A DNA stretch of 57,844 nucleotides, from positions 1 through 57,844 of the forward strand of contig OMIN01000084.1 of the NCBI GenBank assembly GCA_900299145.1, given 5' to 3'. The stretch comes from Betaproteobacteria bacterium. GTDB taxonomy: Bacteria > Pseudomonadota > Gammaproteobacteria > Burkholderiales > SG8-41. A program made the translations under genes and the position numbers. The notes beneath the pieces were generated by a model. The model was not told the DNA's origin. It ran no database searches and saw only the letters and a program-made list of their open reading frames with translations. Positions 1 to 8,587 of this stretch are shown here, piece by piece (within the stretch, counting starts at the first letter, position 1; every line of letters starts with the position of its first letter).

Positions 1-102
1 GAAGTGCGGCCACGTGTCTGCGGCTCGCTGGTGGGTTTGCTGGCGGCGGCGCGCCGCCGCCAGCAAACCCACCAGCGAGCCGCAGACACGTGGCCGCACT
101 TC
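1..102. repeat. Perfect 102-bp palindrome at window edge
   Basis: Bases 1-51 are the exact reverse complement of 52-102, with no loop; the centre is at 51/52. A perfect hairpin of this length that begins at the first base is typical of a fold-back at a contig end. Bases 52-102 continue the coding frame of the neighbouring gene; bases 1-51 are probably an inverted copy of them and not genuine flanking sequence. Confidence 0.95.
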
Positions 103-321
103 ACGCACGCCGCCCGGCGCTTCACCCGCCAAGCGCCAGCGCACGAACCAGCGAAACGGCGTATCTGTCCCCGCGCGTTCCACCCATACCAAAGCACCGC
201 TGGCGGCACGAATCTCGGCGACCACTGGAACGGCAGCTCCATGCACCGTGCCGGGCACTTGCCACAACGCAAGACTCTCTTCGAGCAAAGCGCGAATTCG
301 CGTATCTTCCACTGAAGCCAT
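1..321 (-). CDS. Partial hypothetical protein cut by left edge
   Basis: An ATG at 321-319 opens a frame (MASVEDTRIRALLEES...) that runs off the left edge after 107 codons. It starts 17 bp downstream of the amidohydrolase stop on the same strand, so it is probably the last seen gene of that operon. Residues such as VRWRLAGEAPGGVREVRPRV look like real protein, but I do not recognise the family. Only codons from about 102 up to 321 are trustworthy. The part within 1-51 lies in the inverted copy and probably does not represent the true continuation. Confidence 0.5.
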   Translation of the reverse strand, partial: MASVEDTRIRALLEESLALWQVPGTVHGAAVPVVAEIRAASGALVWVERAGTDTPFRWFVRWRLAGEAPGGVREVRPRVCGSLVGLLAAARRRQQTHQRAADTWPHF

Positions 322-338
322 CGCGCAATTCACGCCGC

Positions 339-1766
339 TCACAACATCGCACCACTGCGTATGTCTTCGGAAATTTTACGCGGCAAAAATCTGCCGTCCG
401 TCAAATCGCCACAATACTGCCCGCCGTCGACCACCACCTTCCCGCGCAACACCGTGGTTGACGGCCACGCCAGCATTTCATGGCCTTCCCACGGCGAGTA
501 ATCCGATTCGTGCAACATGTCTTTCGTCAGCACAAAGCGCCTCGAAGTATCCAGCACCACCACGTCCGCGTCCGAGCCGACGGCAAGCGCACCCTTACGC
601 GGATAGAGGCCCATGATTTTCGCCGCGTTGGTGGAAACGAGATCGACGAATTTCTCGACTGAATAGCCGCGTCGTCCCACCATTTCGGAATACATCAGCG
701 ACACGCGCGGCTCCACGCCGACGTTTCCACCGGTCGTGTCGTCCACTCGTTTACCCTGAATCTTGTCTTTCAGGGAGCAACACACTTCGTCGGTAGCAAC
801 CGAGTGTATCGTGCCGTTCGCCATGCCAGTCCATAACGCGTCTTGATCCGACTGTGCCTTGATCGACGGATAGGTGTGATAGATCTGCCCGTTGGGCCGC
901 TTGTAATCCTCGGACGTATACATCAGATATTGATGCAGCGTTTCGCCATAGATGGGCAGTCCTTTCGCGCGCGCCTCGCGAATCGCCTCCACACCAAACG
1001 CCGCACTGACGTGCATGAAATACAGCGCGATACCCGGCACGTTTTTCGCCAGCCCCAACACGCGGCGGAACGACAAATCCTCGGACATGGCGTTGTGCAC
1101 CTCGGCCATGTTCTCGAAGCCCGCGCGGTTTTCGCGAATCACCTTGTCGTACATGTGCATCACGATATCGTTGTCTTCGCCGTGAATCACGCACAGGCCA
1201 TGCGCATCTGCCACCACCTTGAACACTTCCCAGATGTCGCCAAAATCCACCATGCGCCCGCGCCGGCTGGGCGTGATGTCGGTAGTAAACATTTTTACCG
1301 TCGGGTAGCCTGCGCGCAGCACTTCGGCGAGCTGTCCGAAAATCTCAGGCGGCAACGCGCCTTCCACCATCACGTGAAAACTGTAGTCGCACTGGCATTG
1401 GCCGGTCCAATCCCGGTGCCGGTCATCAATGGCCTGCCGGATGGTTTTGCCATGCGTCCAGCGCACAAAGTCGATCATCGTCGTGGTGCCGCCACACAAA
1501 GCTGCGCGCCCCACCACCGAGGGCGGATCGGTATACGTCACGCTGCCGTCAGGGTGCGGCGAATACCATTTGAGATGCACATGCGGATCGATACCGCCGG
1601 GCATGACGATCTTGCCGGTGGCGTCGATCAGCCGTTGGGTGGTTTCCGCGCCGAACGAACCCGCCGCACCCACCGCTACGATTTTCTCACCACGTATCGC
1701 CAGATCGCACGCCGCCAACCCCGCCGGCGTCACCACGCGGTCACTGCGTATCACCAGATCGAACAT
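339..1766 (-). CDS. Dihydropyrimidinase/D-hydantoinase-like amidohydrolase
   Basis: A 475-residue cytoplasmic metal-dependent amidohydrolase, the usual length for hydantoinases and dihydropyrimidinases, which open cyclic amide rings of hydantoins and dihydropyrimidines. Visible ligands are the HxH pair H62 and H64 in GGIDPHVH, a probable carbamylated lysine K158 in TVKMF, H195 in VIHGED, H252 in FMHVSA and D326 in VATDEV. An AAAGGG ribosome site sits six bases before the ATG. It follows an MmgE/PrpD gene after 28 bp. The expected Thr after the first His (DPHTH) is Val here. Context suggests a cyclic amide or imide substrate linked to carboxylate uptake; the exact substrate is unknown. Confidence 0.88.
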   Translation of the reverse strand: MFDLVIRSDRVVTPAGLAACDLAIRGEKIVAVGAAGSFGAETTQRLIDATGKIVMPGGIDPHVHLKWYSPHPDGSVTYTDPPSVVGRAALCGGTTTMIDFVRWTHGKTIRQAIDDRHRDWTGQCQCDYSFHVMVEGALPPEIFGQLAEVLRAGYPTVKMFTTDITPSRRGRMVDFGDIWEVFKVVADAHGLCVIHGEDNDIVMHMYDKVIRENRAGFENMAEVHNAMSEDLSFRRVLGLAKNVPGIALYFMHVSAAFGVEAIREARAKGLPIYGETLHQYLMYTSEDYKRPNGQIYHTYPSIKAQSDQDALWTGMANGTIHSVATDEVCCSLKDKIQGKRVDDTTGGNVGVEPRVSLMYSEMVGRRGYSVEKFVDLVSTNAAKIMGLYPRKGALAVGSDADVVVLDTSRRFVLTKDMLHESDYSPWEGHEMLAWPSTTVLRGKVVVDGGQYCGDLTDGRFLPRKISEDIRSGAML

Positions 1767-1768
1767 AG

Positions 1769-1788
1769 TTAACCCTTTGTTTTAATTG
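1769..1788 (-). repeat. AT-rich 20-nt word, copy 1
   Basis: Reads CAATTAAAACAAAGGGTTAA on the minus strand. It is a divergent copy whose centre has become the ribosome site of the amidohydrolase gene. It lies between the stop of the MmgE gene and the next start. Confidence 0.5.
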
Positions 1789-1794
1789 ACTTTT

Positions 1795-3144
1795 TTACAA
1801 ACCACGCAAGAGTTCAGCGAATTCACTGACGCTCGTCCACTTCTCGCATTCATCAACGGCCTGCTCCACTTGCGCAACCGCCGGCGCATTCAAAACATGC
1901 CCGGCCAGTTCGCGAAACTTGCCGCGCAATACACTTTCGGCGTACGGCTGATGAAAATCCCCTTCGTGACTTTCGCATGCATGCGTGAATGTGCGCCCGT
2001 CCTTAAGCGTCAACGTCACGCGCGCGGGCTTTAACCGCGGTACCTGTGCGCTCATCGCCGGGTCTTCAGTGACACTCACGCGCGCGCGCAAGGCCGAAAT
2101 CGCCGGATCGGCGAGCGCACTGTCGTCAATATCCGCATGCCGTGCATGGCCGCGCACCACCATCACGGCCGCGGCATGGGGCAACGAGTATTTTGAGGCA
2201 AAAAAGTTTGGCGGATTCGGCCCGCGCATCACCGAGGCAAATCGATAGGTAGAAAACTCAATCCGTTCGATATCCTCGGCGGCGCGCGGCTTACATTCCG
2301 TCAGCACGGCTTTCAACGCATCCAGCGCCGGGTGAATCGGATTACAACAGGCATGCAGCCGAAAATAATTGCGCGTGATTTCCCAGCGTGTGCCGAGATC
2401 ATCCAGCAAGTGTTCGGTGCTGAACCCATCGCCTACCATCTTGCCCAGCGCTTCCTCGATGGCATCGTCCTTGGACTCGATGCCTGCCAGTGCGAGATCA
2501 GGGGCCAGCGCACCGGCGAATCCGCTCATGCCACCTGCGATATTAAGTGCTGTGGCACCCGCCCCCGTGTTCATGTAACTCGGCGTCATCATCAGTACCG
2601 CCGAAATGCGCATGGCACGGCTCACGCCTGCCGCATCCAGCCCCCGCATGCGCGCCCCAGCTGCGGCAGCAGCCAGCAGCATCGCCTGCCCGTTCTGATG
2701 GGCCAGCGGCCGCGGCGTAAACGCCATGCCAATGCGCGCGGCAACGTCGTAGCCCGCCGCCAGCGCCGCAAGCAGTTCCTTCCCGCTGGCCTTTGCATGC
2801 TCTCCCACTGCCAACATGCCGGGCAGAATTTGGATTGCCGGCTGCCCTGACGCCAGCCGCAGCCCTTCGCACAATTCAATGGCGCGGCCCGCAATCCCAT
2901 TGAGCAACGCTGCCGTGCGCGGGTCCTGCGTCGGCCAGCCCTTTGCGTACACCGTAGCGCCCGTGCCGGCGGTGGCCGCCATCCGTTGACGTACGGCACT
3001 CACTTCGGGGCGCACTGAACCGGCGAGAACCACGCCCAGCGTATCCAGCAGCACCAGTTTTGTCTGCTTTTGCACCGGCGGGGGAACATCCTCCCAACGT
3101 GTTTCAGCAACAAATTTCGCCAGAGCTTCAATTTCACGTCCCAT
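1795..3144 (-). CDS. MmgE/PrpD family protein
   Basis: A 449-residue member of the MmgE/PrpD fold, known from 2-methylcitrate dehydratase PrpD and cis-aconitate decarboxylase. The family acts on small di- and tricarboxylates by dehydration, decarboxylation or isomerisation. The N-terminal helical region (LAKFVAETRWEDVPPPV, then LVLLDTLGVVLAG) is characteristic. It starts 6 bp after the stop of a Bug-type binding protein and precedes the amidohydrolase by 28 bp, so it belongs to the same transcript. No substrate can be read from the sequence. Divergence from the other four copies in the window argues for a different substrate and against recent duplication. Confidence 0.88.
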   Translation of the reverse strand: MGREIEALAKFVAETRWEDVPPPVQKQTKLVLLDTLGVVLAGSVRPEVSAVRQRMAATAGTGATVYAKGWPTQDPRTAALLNGIAGRAIELCEGLRLASGQPAIQILPGMLAVGEHAKASGKELLAALAAGYDVAARIGMAFTPRPLAHQNGQAMLLAAAAAGARMRGLDAAGVSRAMRISAVLMMTPSYMNTGAGATALNIAGGMSGFAGALAPDLALAGIESKDDAIEEALGKMVGDGFSTEHLLDDLGTRWEITRNYFRLHACCNPIHPALDALKAVLTECKPRAAEDIERIEFSTYRFASVMRGPNPPNFFASKYSLPHAAAVMVVRGHARHADIDDSALADPAISALRARVSVTEDPAMSAQVPRLKPARVTLTLKDGRTFTHACESHEGDFHQPYAESVLRGKFRELAGHVLNAPAVAQVEQAVDECEKWTSVSEFAELLRGL

Positions 3145-3150
3145 GCCGCG

Positions 3151-4137
3151 CTACTCCAGCCGGATGCCCGCATCGCGGATAATCCGCGTCCACTTGGCGA
3201 TTTCGTCTCGCACAAATCGGTCGAACTGCGCCGGCGTACTACCCATGGGCTTCGCGCCGTCCTGCACCGTACGGTCGCGAATCACGGGCATGGCCATGGT
3301 TTTCGCCACCTCACCGCTGATTTGCTCGACCACTGCCGACGGCGTATTAGCCGGCGCAAACACACCAAACCATCCAGCTGCCTCGAACTCCCTGACCCCC
3401 GCCTCTATCGCCGTGGGCACATCGGGCAGCGCGACAGCCCGCTCGCGTGTCGACACCGCGAGCGCACGCAGGCGCTTTGATCGCAAGAGCGCCATGACCG
3501 TTTCCGAGGTGTTAAACGCGGACGTGGTTTCACCGCTCATGACAGCGACAGCCGCCTGAGAGCCACCCTTGTAAGGCACGTGCCCCAATTGTGTCTTGGT
3601 AACTACCGCAAACAGGGCGCCCGCCAGATGCATCGCGCTGCCCGGCCCGGAAGAGGCATAAAACACCGAGCCCGGCTGTTCGCGCGCAAGCCGAACGAAC
3701 CCCTGCAAGTCCTTCACCGGCAATGTCGGCAATACGCAAAGCACGTAAGGCGCACTGACAATCTGCGATACCGCTGCAAAATCTTTAACGGCATCAAATC
3801 GCAGTTTCGGATACAGCCCAGGCGAAAAGGCGAAAGACGCCGACGTCACCAGAAATGTGTAACCGTCGGGTGCGGACCGGGCTACAAATTCCGTGCCCAC
3901 AGTGGAGCCCGCGCCGGGACGGTTATCAACGATGAACTGCTGTGCATAAACCTCTGAAAAACGCTGTGCAAGCAGCCGGGCAAAAATGTCTGCACCACCG
4001 CCCGGCGTAAAGGGCACCACCAAACGCACGTTTTTTTCGGGATATTTTTGCGCGGCGGCATGCCTTGCGACCATCAATCCCGGACACAGCAAGGCAGTGG
4101 CGACGGCAACAAACGAATAAACCCGAACACCTGTCAT
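3151..4137 (-). CDS. Bug/TctC tricarboxylate-type substrate-binding protein
   Basis: A 328-residue periplasmic receptor of the Bug family (tripartite tricarboxylate transporter binding component). It has a signal peptide ending near ARHAAAQ, then the family hallmarks VPFTPGGGADIF, VDNRPGAGS, SAPDGYTFL, HVPYKGGSQ and LPDVPTAIEAG. The start at 4137 is preferred over a longer frame to 4170 because a GAGGAAAAG ribosome site precedes it and it begins directly at the signal peptide. It lies between two MmgE/PrpD genes. No TctA or TctB membrane subunits are nearby, as is usual for Bug proteins, so it either shares a distant permease or acts in sensing. Confidence 0.9.
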   Translation of the reverse strand: MTGVRVYSFVAVATALLCPGLMVARHAAAQKYPEKNVRLVVPFTPGGGADIFARLLAQRFSEVYAQQFIVDNRPGAGSTVGTEFVARSAPDGYTFLVTSASFAFSPGLYPKLRFDAVKDFAAVSQIVSAPYVLCVLPTLPVKDLQGFVRLAREQPGSVFYASSGPGSAMHLAGALFAVVTKTQLGHVPYKGGSQAAVAVMSGETTSAFNTSETVMALLRSKRLRALAVSTRERAVALPDVPTAIEAGVREFEAAGWFGVFAPANTPSAVVEQISGEVAKTMAMPVIRDRTVQDGAKPMGSTPAQFDRFVRDEIAKWTRIIRDAGIRLE

Positions 4138-4212
4138 GATGCTTTTCCTCGATGAACACGCTTTACACACGCTTTACTCAAGCGAAAACCCAATCGTTCA
4201 CATTTCATGCTC

Positions 4213-5583
4213 TCATAGGAGCATCTCGCCCGCCAGCACGCCAAAATCTGCAATCCCCTCGATTTTCATCAACCGTTCGTGGAGTTGATGCGTGACGGGC
4301 TTGCCCCATACCGCCTCACCCAATTCGAAAAATTTGCCACTCAAGTCTTCCGGCGTGTGCGGGTTGGCCGGCTCCCCCTTGGTGACGGTGCAACGTCCTT
4401 CCATCACCGTGCCATTTTTCAGCGTGATGCGCACATGCACCGGCTGCTCGGCCGGGAAACGGGCGGTAAACGCAGGCTCTTCGTGCACGAACACGCGCTG
4501 CACCAGCGCCTGCACTTGGCGGTTGGCCACGGCTTCGTCATCAAAGCTTTTCAGGCCGGAACGTCCGTGGTACAAAATGCTCGCCAGCGCAAACGGCACG
4601 GAAAAACGCGCGCCGAAACTCGACACGATGTTCTTGCCGTTCAGGCTCGCCGCCAGCATGTAGGCGGCAACGTCGATGCGCTCAATACCATCCGCATCAA
4701 GCCGCCCGCCGGGCGCCCTGGCCAGTAAATCCTCCAGTGCATCAATAACAGAATGTGCGTAACGGCCTATCGGATGCAGCTTGAAATAGCTTTTCGCAAT
4801 CAGCCATTCGCTGCCCAGGCCGTCGACCGCAAGCGCCGGATCAAAACTGTCCGAATACAGGCCCTTGCCGTAGACCGTGCCCACGCTGTCGATCTCACCG
4901 GTGAAACCGCACTCGACCAGCCGCGCCGCCGTCAGGCCCATGTAGCCCGAATGGCCGGTGAAAATATTGCGCACTGTCGCGCCGTCAAGCAAAGTTTGCC
5001 GGCTGCTCGCCATGCCCATGGTCGCGGCGCAGTTGATGAGCTCCAGCATTTGCGCGGCGTCAAAGTGCTGCAACACGCCCGCAGCGATGGCCGCGCCGAT
5101 CACGCCATAGGTGCCGTGCGGATGAAACGTAAGACGCATTTGCGCCGCGCGGCTGATGCGCGCAGACACTTCGTAGCCCAGCGCCACCGCGCGCAACACT
5201 TGCGCGCCGTTGCTCCCCAACGCCTGCGCCAGCGCAACCGCCGCCGGAACCACCTGGATACCCGGATGCCCCTTGGCGAAGAGGTTGCCTTCGTCAAGCT
5301 CCAGCCAGGTACCTGCAGTGCCATTGAGCAACGCCGCGTCGAGCGCGCTGGCACGCCGGCCCGCGCCGATTACCCAAGCCGCGCCCGGCGCTGCGCCGGC
5401 CAGTTGCATGGCCACGAACTTTTTCATCTCCGGCTGCTGCATGCCCGCGGCGATCACGGGGATGCAATCCGCTGTCACCCAGCGCGCGCGTTCACGCGCC
5501 GCCGTGCTGATATCCTCAAGCCGCGTATGGGCGGCAAATTCAGCAAGTGTGACGAGGTACGGCGGCGGCGTGCGGTCAGACAT
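4213..5583 (-). CDS. MmgE/PrpD family protein
   Basis: A 456-residue MmgE/PrpD protein. It shows the LAEFAAHTRLEDI start, a glycine/alanine-rich helical middle (AAIAAGVLQHFDAAQ), HPHGTYGVIGAA, and a C-terminal part with ITLKNGTVMEGR and EDLSGKFFEL typical of the PrpD second domain. A strong GGAGGAAA ribosome site precedes the ATG. It is the first gene of the leftmost minus operon and is divergent from a Bug gene over a 100-bp gap. The substrate is unknown. Confidence 0.88.
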   Translation of the reverse strand: MSDRTPPPYLVTLAEFAAHTRLEDISTAARERARWVTADCIPVIAAGMQQPEMKKFVAMQLAGAAPGAAWVIGAGRRASALDAALLNGTAGTWLELDEGNLFAKGHPGIQVVPAAVALAQALGSNGAQVLRAVALGYEVSARISRAAQMRLTFHPHGTYGVIGAAIAAGVLQHFDAAQMLELINCAATMGMASSRQTLLDGATVRNIFTGHSGYMGLTAARLVECGFTGEIDSVGTVYGKGLYSDSFDPALAVDGLGSEWLIAKSYFKLHPIGRYAHSVIDALEDLLARAPGGRLDADGIERIDVAAYMLAASLNGKNIVSSFGARFSVPFALASILYHGRSGLKSFDDEAVANRQVQALVQRVFVHEEPAFTARFPAEQPVHVRITLKNGTVMEGRCTVTKGEPANPHTPEDLSGKFFELGEAVWGKPVTHQLHERLMKIEGIADFGVLAGEMLL

Positions 5584-5683
5584 GGCATTTCCTCCGGAGA
5601 GTATTTTAATCCTGCTTGAATCCTGTCACACGGGAAGCAGCGGTAGAATGCCGGCTCCATCATTTGAAGCCGCCGGGGATGCC

Positions 5684-6658
5684 ATGACCGTAACTCCGCT
5701 ACGCCTGCCTTGGGTCGCCGTACTGTGTGCCTGTGCCGGTGCCCCAGCCGCCGCGCAAAGTGATTATCCCAACAAGCCGATACGCCTGATCGTGCCTTTT
5801 GCGCCGGGCGGCTCGAACGACATCATGGCGCGCGTCATTGGCCAAAAAATCGGTGAGAGCGTGACGCAGCAATTCGTCATCGACAACCGCGGCGGCGCCA
5901 GCGGCATCATTGGCACCGATCTGGCGGCCAAGGCAGTGCCCGACGGCTACACGCTGCTGATGATGAGCCTCACCTTTGCGGTCAACCCCAGTCTTTTCAA
6001 AAAGCTGCCCTACGACACGGAAAAGGACTTGGCGCCCGTCAGTCTGGTGGCCTCGGCGCCACTGATTCTGGTGGTGCATCCCTCATTGCCGGTTAAAACC
6101 CTGAAGGACTTCATCGCCCACGCGAAAGCGAATCCCGGCAAACTCAATTTTGGTTCAGGCGGCCCAGGCACCACGCCGCATCTGGCGGGGGAGATGCTGA
6201 AATCCATGGCCGGCCTGCAAATGACGCACGTGCCCTACAAGGGCGGCGGGCCGGCGCTCGCCGATCTCGCGGGTGGGCAATTGCAACTGATGCTGGAAAA
6301 CATTCCGAGCACGCTGCCGCACGTCAAATCCGGCAAGCTGCGCCTGTTGGCATTGAGCGGTCTGAAACGCTCGGCGCTGTTGCCAGACGTACCCACGCTC
6401 GACGAAGCGGGTCTAAAGGGTTACGACATCGTCGGCTGGAACGGATTGTTCGTGCCCGCGGGCACGCCGAATGCCATCGTGTCGCGGCTGCATGCCGAAA
6501 CCGTCAAGGCGCTGGCGCTGCCCGATATCAAGGAGCGTTTGTCGGGCATGGGTGCAGAAGGCGTTGGCAGCGCGCCCGCGCAATTCGCGGCGTTCGTGAA
6601 GGCGGAAATCAAAAAATGGGCGCAGGTGGTACGCGCCGCCGGCTTGCGTATTGAATAG
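5684..6658 (+). CDS. Bug/TctC substrate-binding protein
   Basis: A 324-residue secreted receptor with a short signal peptide (MTVTPLRLPWVAVLCACAG, cut near AAAQS) and the hallmarks VPFAPGGSNDIMAR, DNRGGASGIIG, HVPYKGGGPA and LPDVPTLDEAG. The open frame extends far upstream, but that part overlaps the divergent MmgE gene. The ATG at 5684 leads straight into the signal peptide and is chosen. An ATG at 5649 in the same frame is possible. It is followed after 57 bp by an alpha/beta hydrolase. Confidence 0.88.
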   Translation: MTVTPLRLPWVAVLCACAGAPAAAQSDYPNKPIRLIVPFAPGGSNDIMARVIGQKIGESVTQQFVIDNRGGASGIIGTDLAAKAVPDGYTLLMMSLTFAVNPSLFKKLPYDTEKDLAPVSLVASAPLILVVHPSLPVKTLKDFIAHAKANPGKLNFGSGGPGTTPHLAGEMLKSMAGLQMTHVPYKGGGPALADLAGGQLQLMLENIPSTLPHVKSGKLRLLALSGLKRSALLPDVPTLDEAGLKGYDIVGWNGLFVPAGTPNAIVSRLHAETVKALALPDIKERLSGMGAEGVGSAPAQFAAFVKAEIKKWAQVVRAAGLRIE

Positions 6659-6674
6659 CATTGAATAAAAACCC

Positions 6675-6694
6675 AAATTAAAACAAATACTTAT
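6675..6694 (+). repeat. AT-rich 20-nt word, copy 2
   Basis: Reads AAATTAAAACAAATACTTAT. A partial copy (TTGAATAAAAAC) precedes it at 6661-6672. It sits between the Bug stop and the hydrolase start, about 20 bp before the start codon. Confidence 0.65.
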
Positions 6695-6715
6695 ACATAT
6701 CACTTAGGAGCAGTC

Positions 6716-7594
6716 ATGCCTTACGCAAAATCCGGCGACGTGAATCTGTATTACGAAGAATGCGGCAAGGGCACGCCCATTGTGTGGGTGCACGAATTTG
6801 CCGACGACCTTAACGGCTGGGAAGCGCAACTGCAGTACTTCAGCCGCCGTTACCGTTGCATCGCCTACAACGCGCGCGGCTATCCGCCGTCAGATGTGCC
6901 CAAGGCCGCGTCGAAGTATTCGCAAGCCATCGCCACCGACGACATCGCCAACGTGATGAAGCATTTGAAAATCCGCAAGGCGCACGTCATCGGCTGCTCG
7001 ATGGGTGCATACGCGGCGTTACATTTTGCGTTGCGTTATCCGCGCCTGGCGATCTCGTGCACGGTGGTCGGCGCGGGCTATGGCTCTGACCCGGACAAGC
7101 GCACGCAGTTTCTCAACGACAATAACGTGATGATCAAGCGCTTCCTGGAACTCGGCACGGCGGAAGCGGTCAAGCCCTATCAGATTGGCCCGGCACGCGT
7201 GCAGTTTCAGAACAAGAATCCGCGCGGCTTCGAGCATTTTTGCGCTGAATTCGCCAAGCACTCGGCACTGGGTTCCGCCAACACCCTGACCGGCGTGCAG
7301 GGCAAGAGCCCAACAATCTACAGCCTTGAATCGGCGTTACGTAAATGCCGTGTGCCGCTGCACATCATGAGTGGCGATGAAGACGACAACTGTCTTGACC
7401 CCGGCGTATTCATCAAGCGCGTCTGCCCCAGCGCCATGCTGACCGTCGTGCCCAACACCGGTCACGCGGTAAATCTGGAAGAGCCGGTGCTATTTAACAG
7501 CATAGTCGCCGAGTTTCTGGCACAAGTGGATTCCGGCCGCTGGCGCAGGCGGGATCCACGGTCGCTGAACAAATCTACGATGGCGAAATCTTAA
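6716..7594 (+). CDS. Alpha/beta hydrolase
   Basis: A 292-residue alpha/beta-hydrolase-fold enzyme. The nucleophile elbow is GCSMG with Ser95, the catalytic histidine is H250 in NTGHAVNLEEP, and the acid is probably D221 or D223 in SGDEDD. The oxyanion-hole region is WVHEFADDLNGW, where the usual HG is HE. An AGGAG site precedes the ATG. It follows a Bug gene on the same strand and probably hydrolyses an ester, enol-lactone or C-C bond in the same catabolic route. It ends three bases before the convergent NMT1-like pseudogene. Confidence 0.87.
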   Translation: MPYAKSGDVNLYYEECGKGTPIVWVHEFADDLNGWEAQLQYFSRRYRCIAYNARGYPPSDVPKAASKYSQAIATDDIANVMKHLKIRKAHVIGCSMGAYAALHFALRYPRLAISCTVVGAGYGSDPDKRTQFLNDNNVMIKRFLELGTAEAVKPYQIGPARVQFQNKNPRGFEHFCAEFAKHSALGSANTLTGVQGKSPTIYSLESALRKCRVPLHIMSGDEDDNCLDPGVFIKRVCPSAMLTVVPNTGHAVNLEEPVLFNSIVAEFLAQVDSGRWRRRDPRSLNKSTMAKS

Positions 7595-7597
7595 GTG

Positions 7598-8524
7598 CTA
7601 GATCTTGAGCGGCGGCAAATCTTCTGACATCACCTGCCGCGCAAACCGCATGTCCGACAGGTCTTCGTACGTCGCCGTTCTGCGTATCGCACCGCAGGCG
7701 AGCATCGCATCGCGCAGCCATTCCAGCCCCGCGCGCTGTTGCAGCGGATCGGCGTTCCAGATGCCGCTCGCCTTGTAGCCTTCGCAACTGGCCGCGAGCA
7801 CCGGCAGCGGAATATCCGGAAAACAGGATGCGACCAATTCCGCCAACGCGCGACCGTCGTGTGCGGCGATCCAGCGCTGCGTGCGGTACATGGCGCGCGT
7901 CATGCGCAACACCGTATCTTCGTTTTTTGCAATGAACGCGCGCGTGGTGTTCAGCGTGGTGTACGTCGCGGGCCCGCGACTGGCGGCGGTGTACCACACG
8001 TGGCCCGCACCGCTTTCCACGAGTTGCCGCGCAAACGGCTCGAACACCTGAATCACGTCGACTTCGCCGGCGCGCAGCAAGGCCACATTCTCCGCCATGC
8101 CGCGCGCGGGGGTGCGGCGTATCGTGGCCGGGTCAATACCCGCGAGGCGGATGTCGTGCTGCAAACAATACCAGGGGGTAGGCACTTCACTCACCACCGC
8201 CACGCGCTTCCCGGTGAGATCGCGCATGTGAAACGCCGGATTCGCCTTGCGCCCCAGCAGATAAAACGGGTCGCGCCCCACCACCTCACAAAACACCACC
8301 AGCCCGTTATCGGGGTTGTCGTCTCACGCGTGCAATAGCCGCATCGGGCCGCCCCACGACACCTGCCCCGTGCCGCTTAACACGGCGTTAAGCGTCTGGT
8401 CTGCAGACGTCGAAGTTTGCAGCCGCACCTCGATGCCTTCGGCTTCATAGGCACGCAGCGCGAACGCCGCGTAAAAGGGCGTGTAAAACACCGCGCGGAA
8501 GTTTTCGATTAACGTAATGGCCAT
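7598..8524 (-). pseudogene. NMT1/THI5-like ABC substrate-binding protein with in-frame TGA
   Basis: The frame encodes a roughly 308-residue periplasmic-type binding protein (NMT1/THI5-like fold). It begins MAITLIENFRAVFYTPFY and continues through GQVSWGGPMRLLHA, then a TGA at 8326-8324, and resumes in the same frame with DDNPDNGLVVFCEVVGRD to the end. Only codon 67 is broken; there is no frameshift. A CGA to TGA change would explain it. The weak stem downstream (CCCG-ATAA-CGGG) has no G or U in its loop and is too close to the stop, so selenocysteine insertion is unlikely. No signal peptide is seen. It lies 63 bp downstream of a Bug gene. Options are a recent nonsense mutation, a base error, or two separate fragments. 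Confidence 0.75.
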
Positions 8525-8587
8525 ATCGCCCCGACTGTTGTGTGAACCTTGTCCGGATGAACCGGGCTTGCCTGTAATTTCTTGTGC

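Noticed and set aside
843-1772. A 309-codon plus-strand frame
   Set aside because: Antisense to the amidohydrolase gene, His/Arg-rich, no domain.
4753-5619. A 288-codon plus-strand frame
   Set aside because: Antisense to an MmgE/PrpD gene with a good ribosome site; Arg/His-rich shadow frame.
8324-8326. TGA in the NMT1-like gene as a second selenocysteine codon
   Set aside because: No Cys or redox motif is expected there, and the weak downstream stem has an ATAA loop at the wrong distance.
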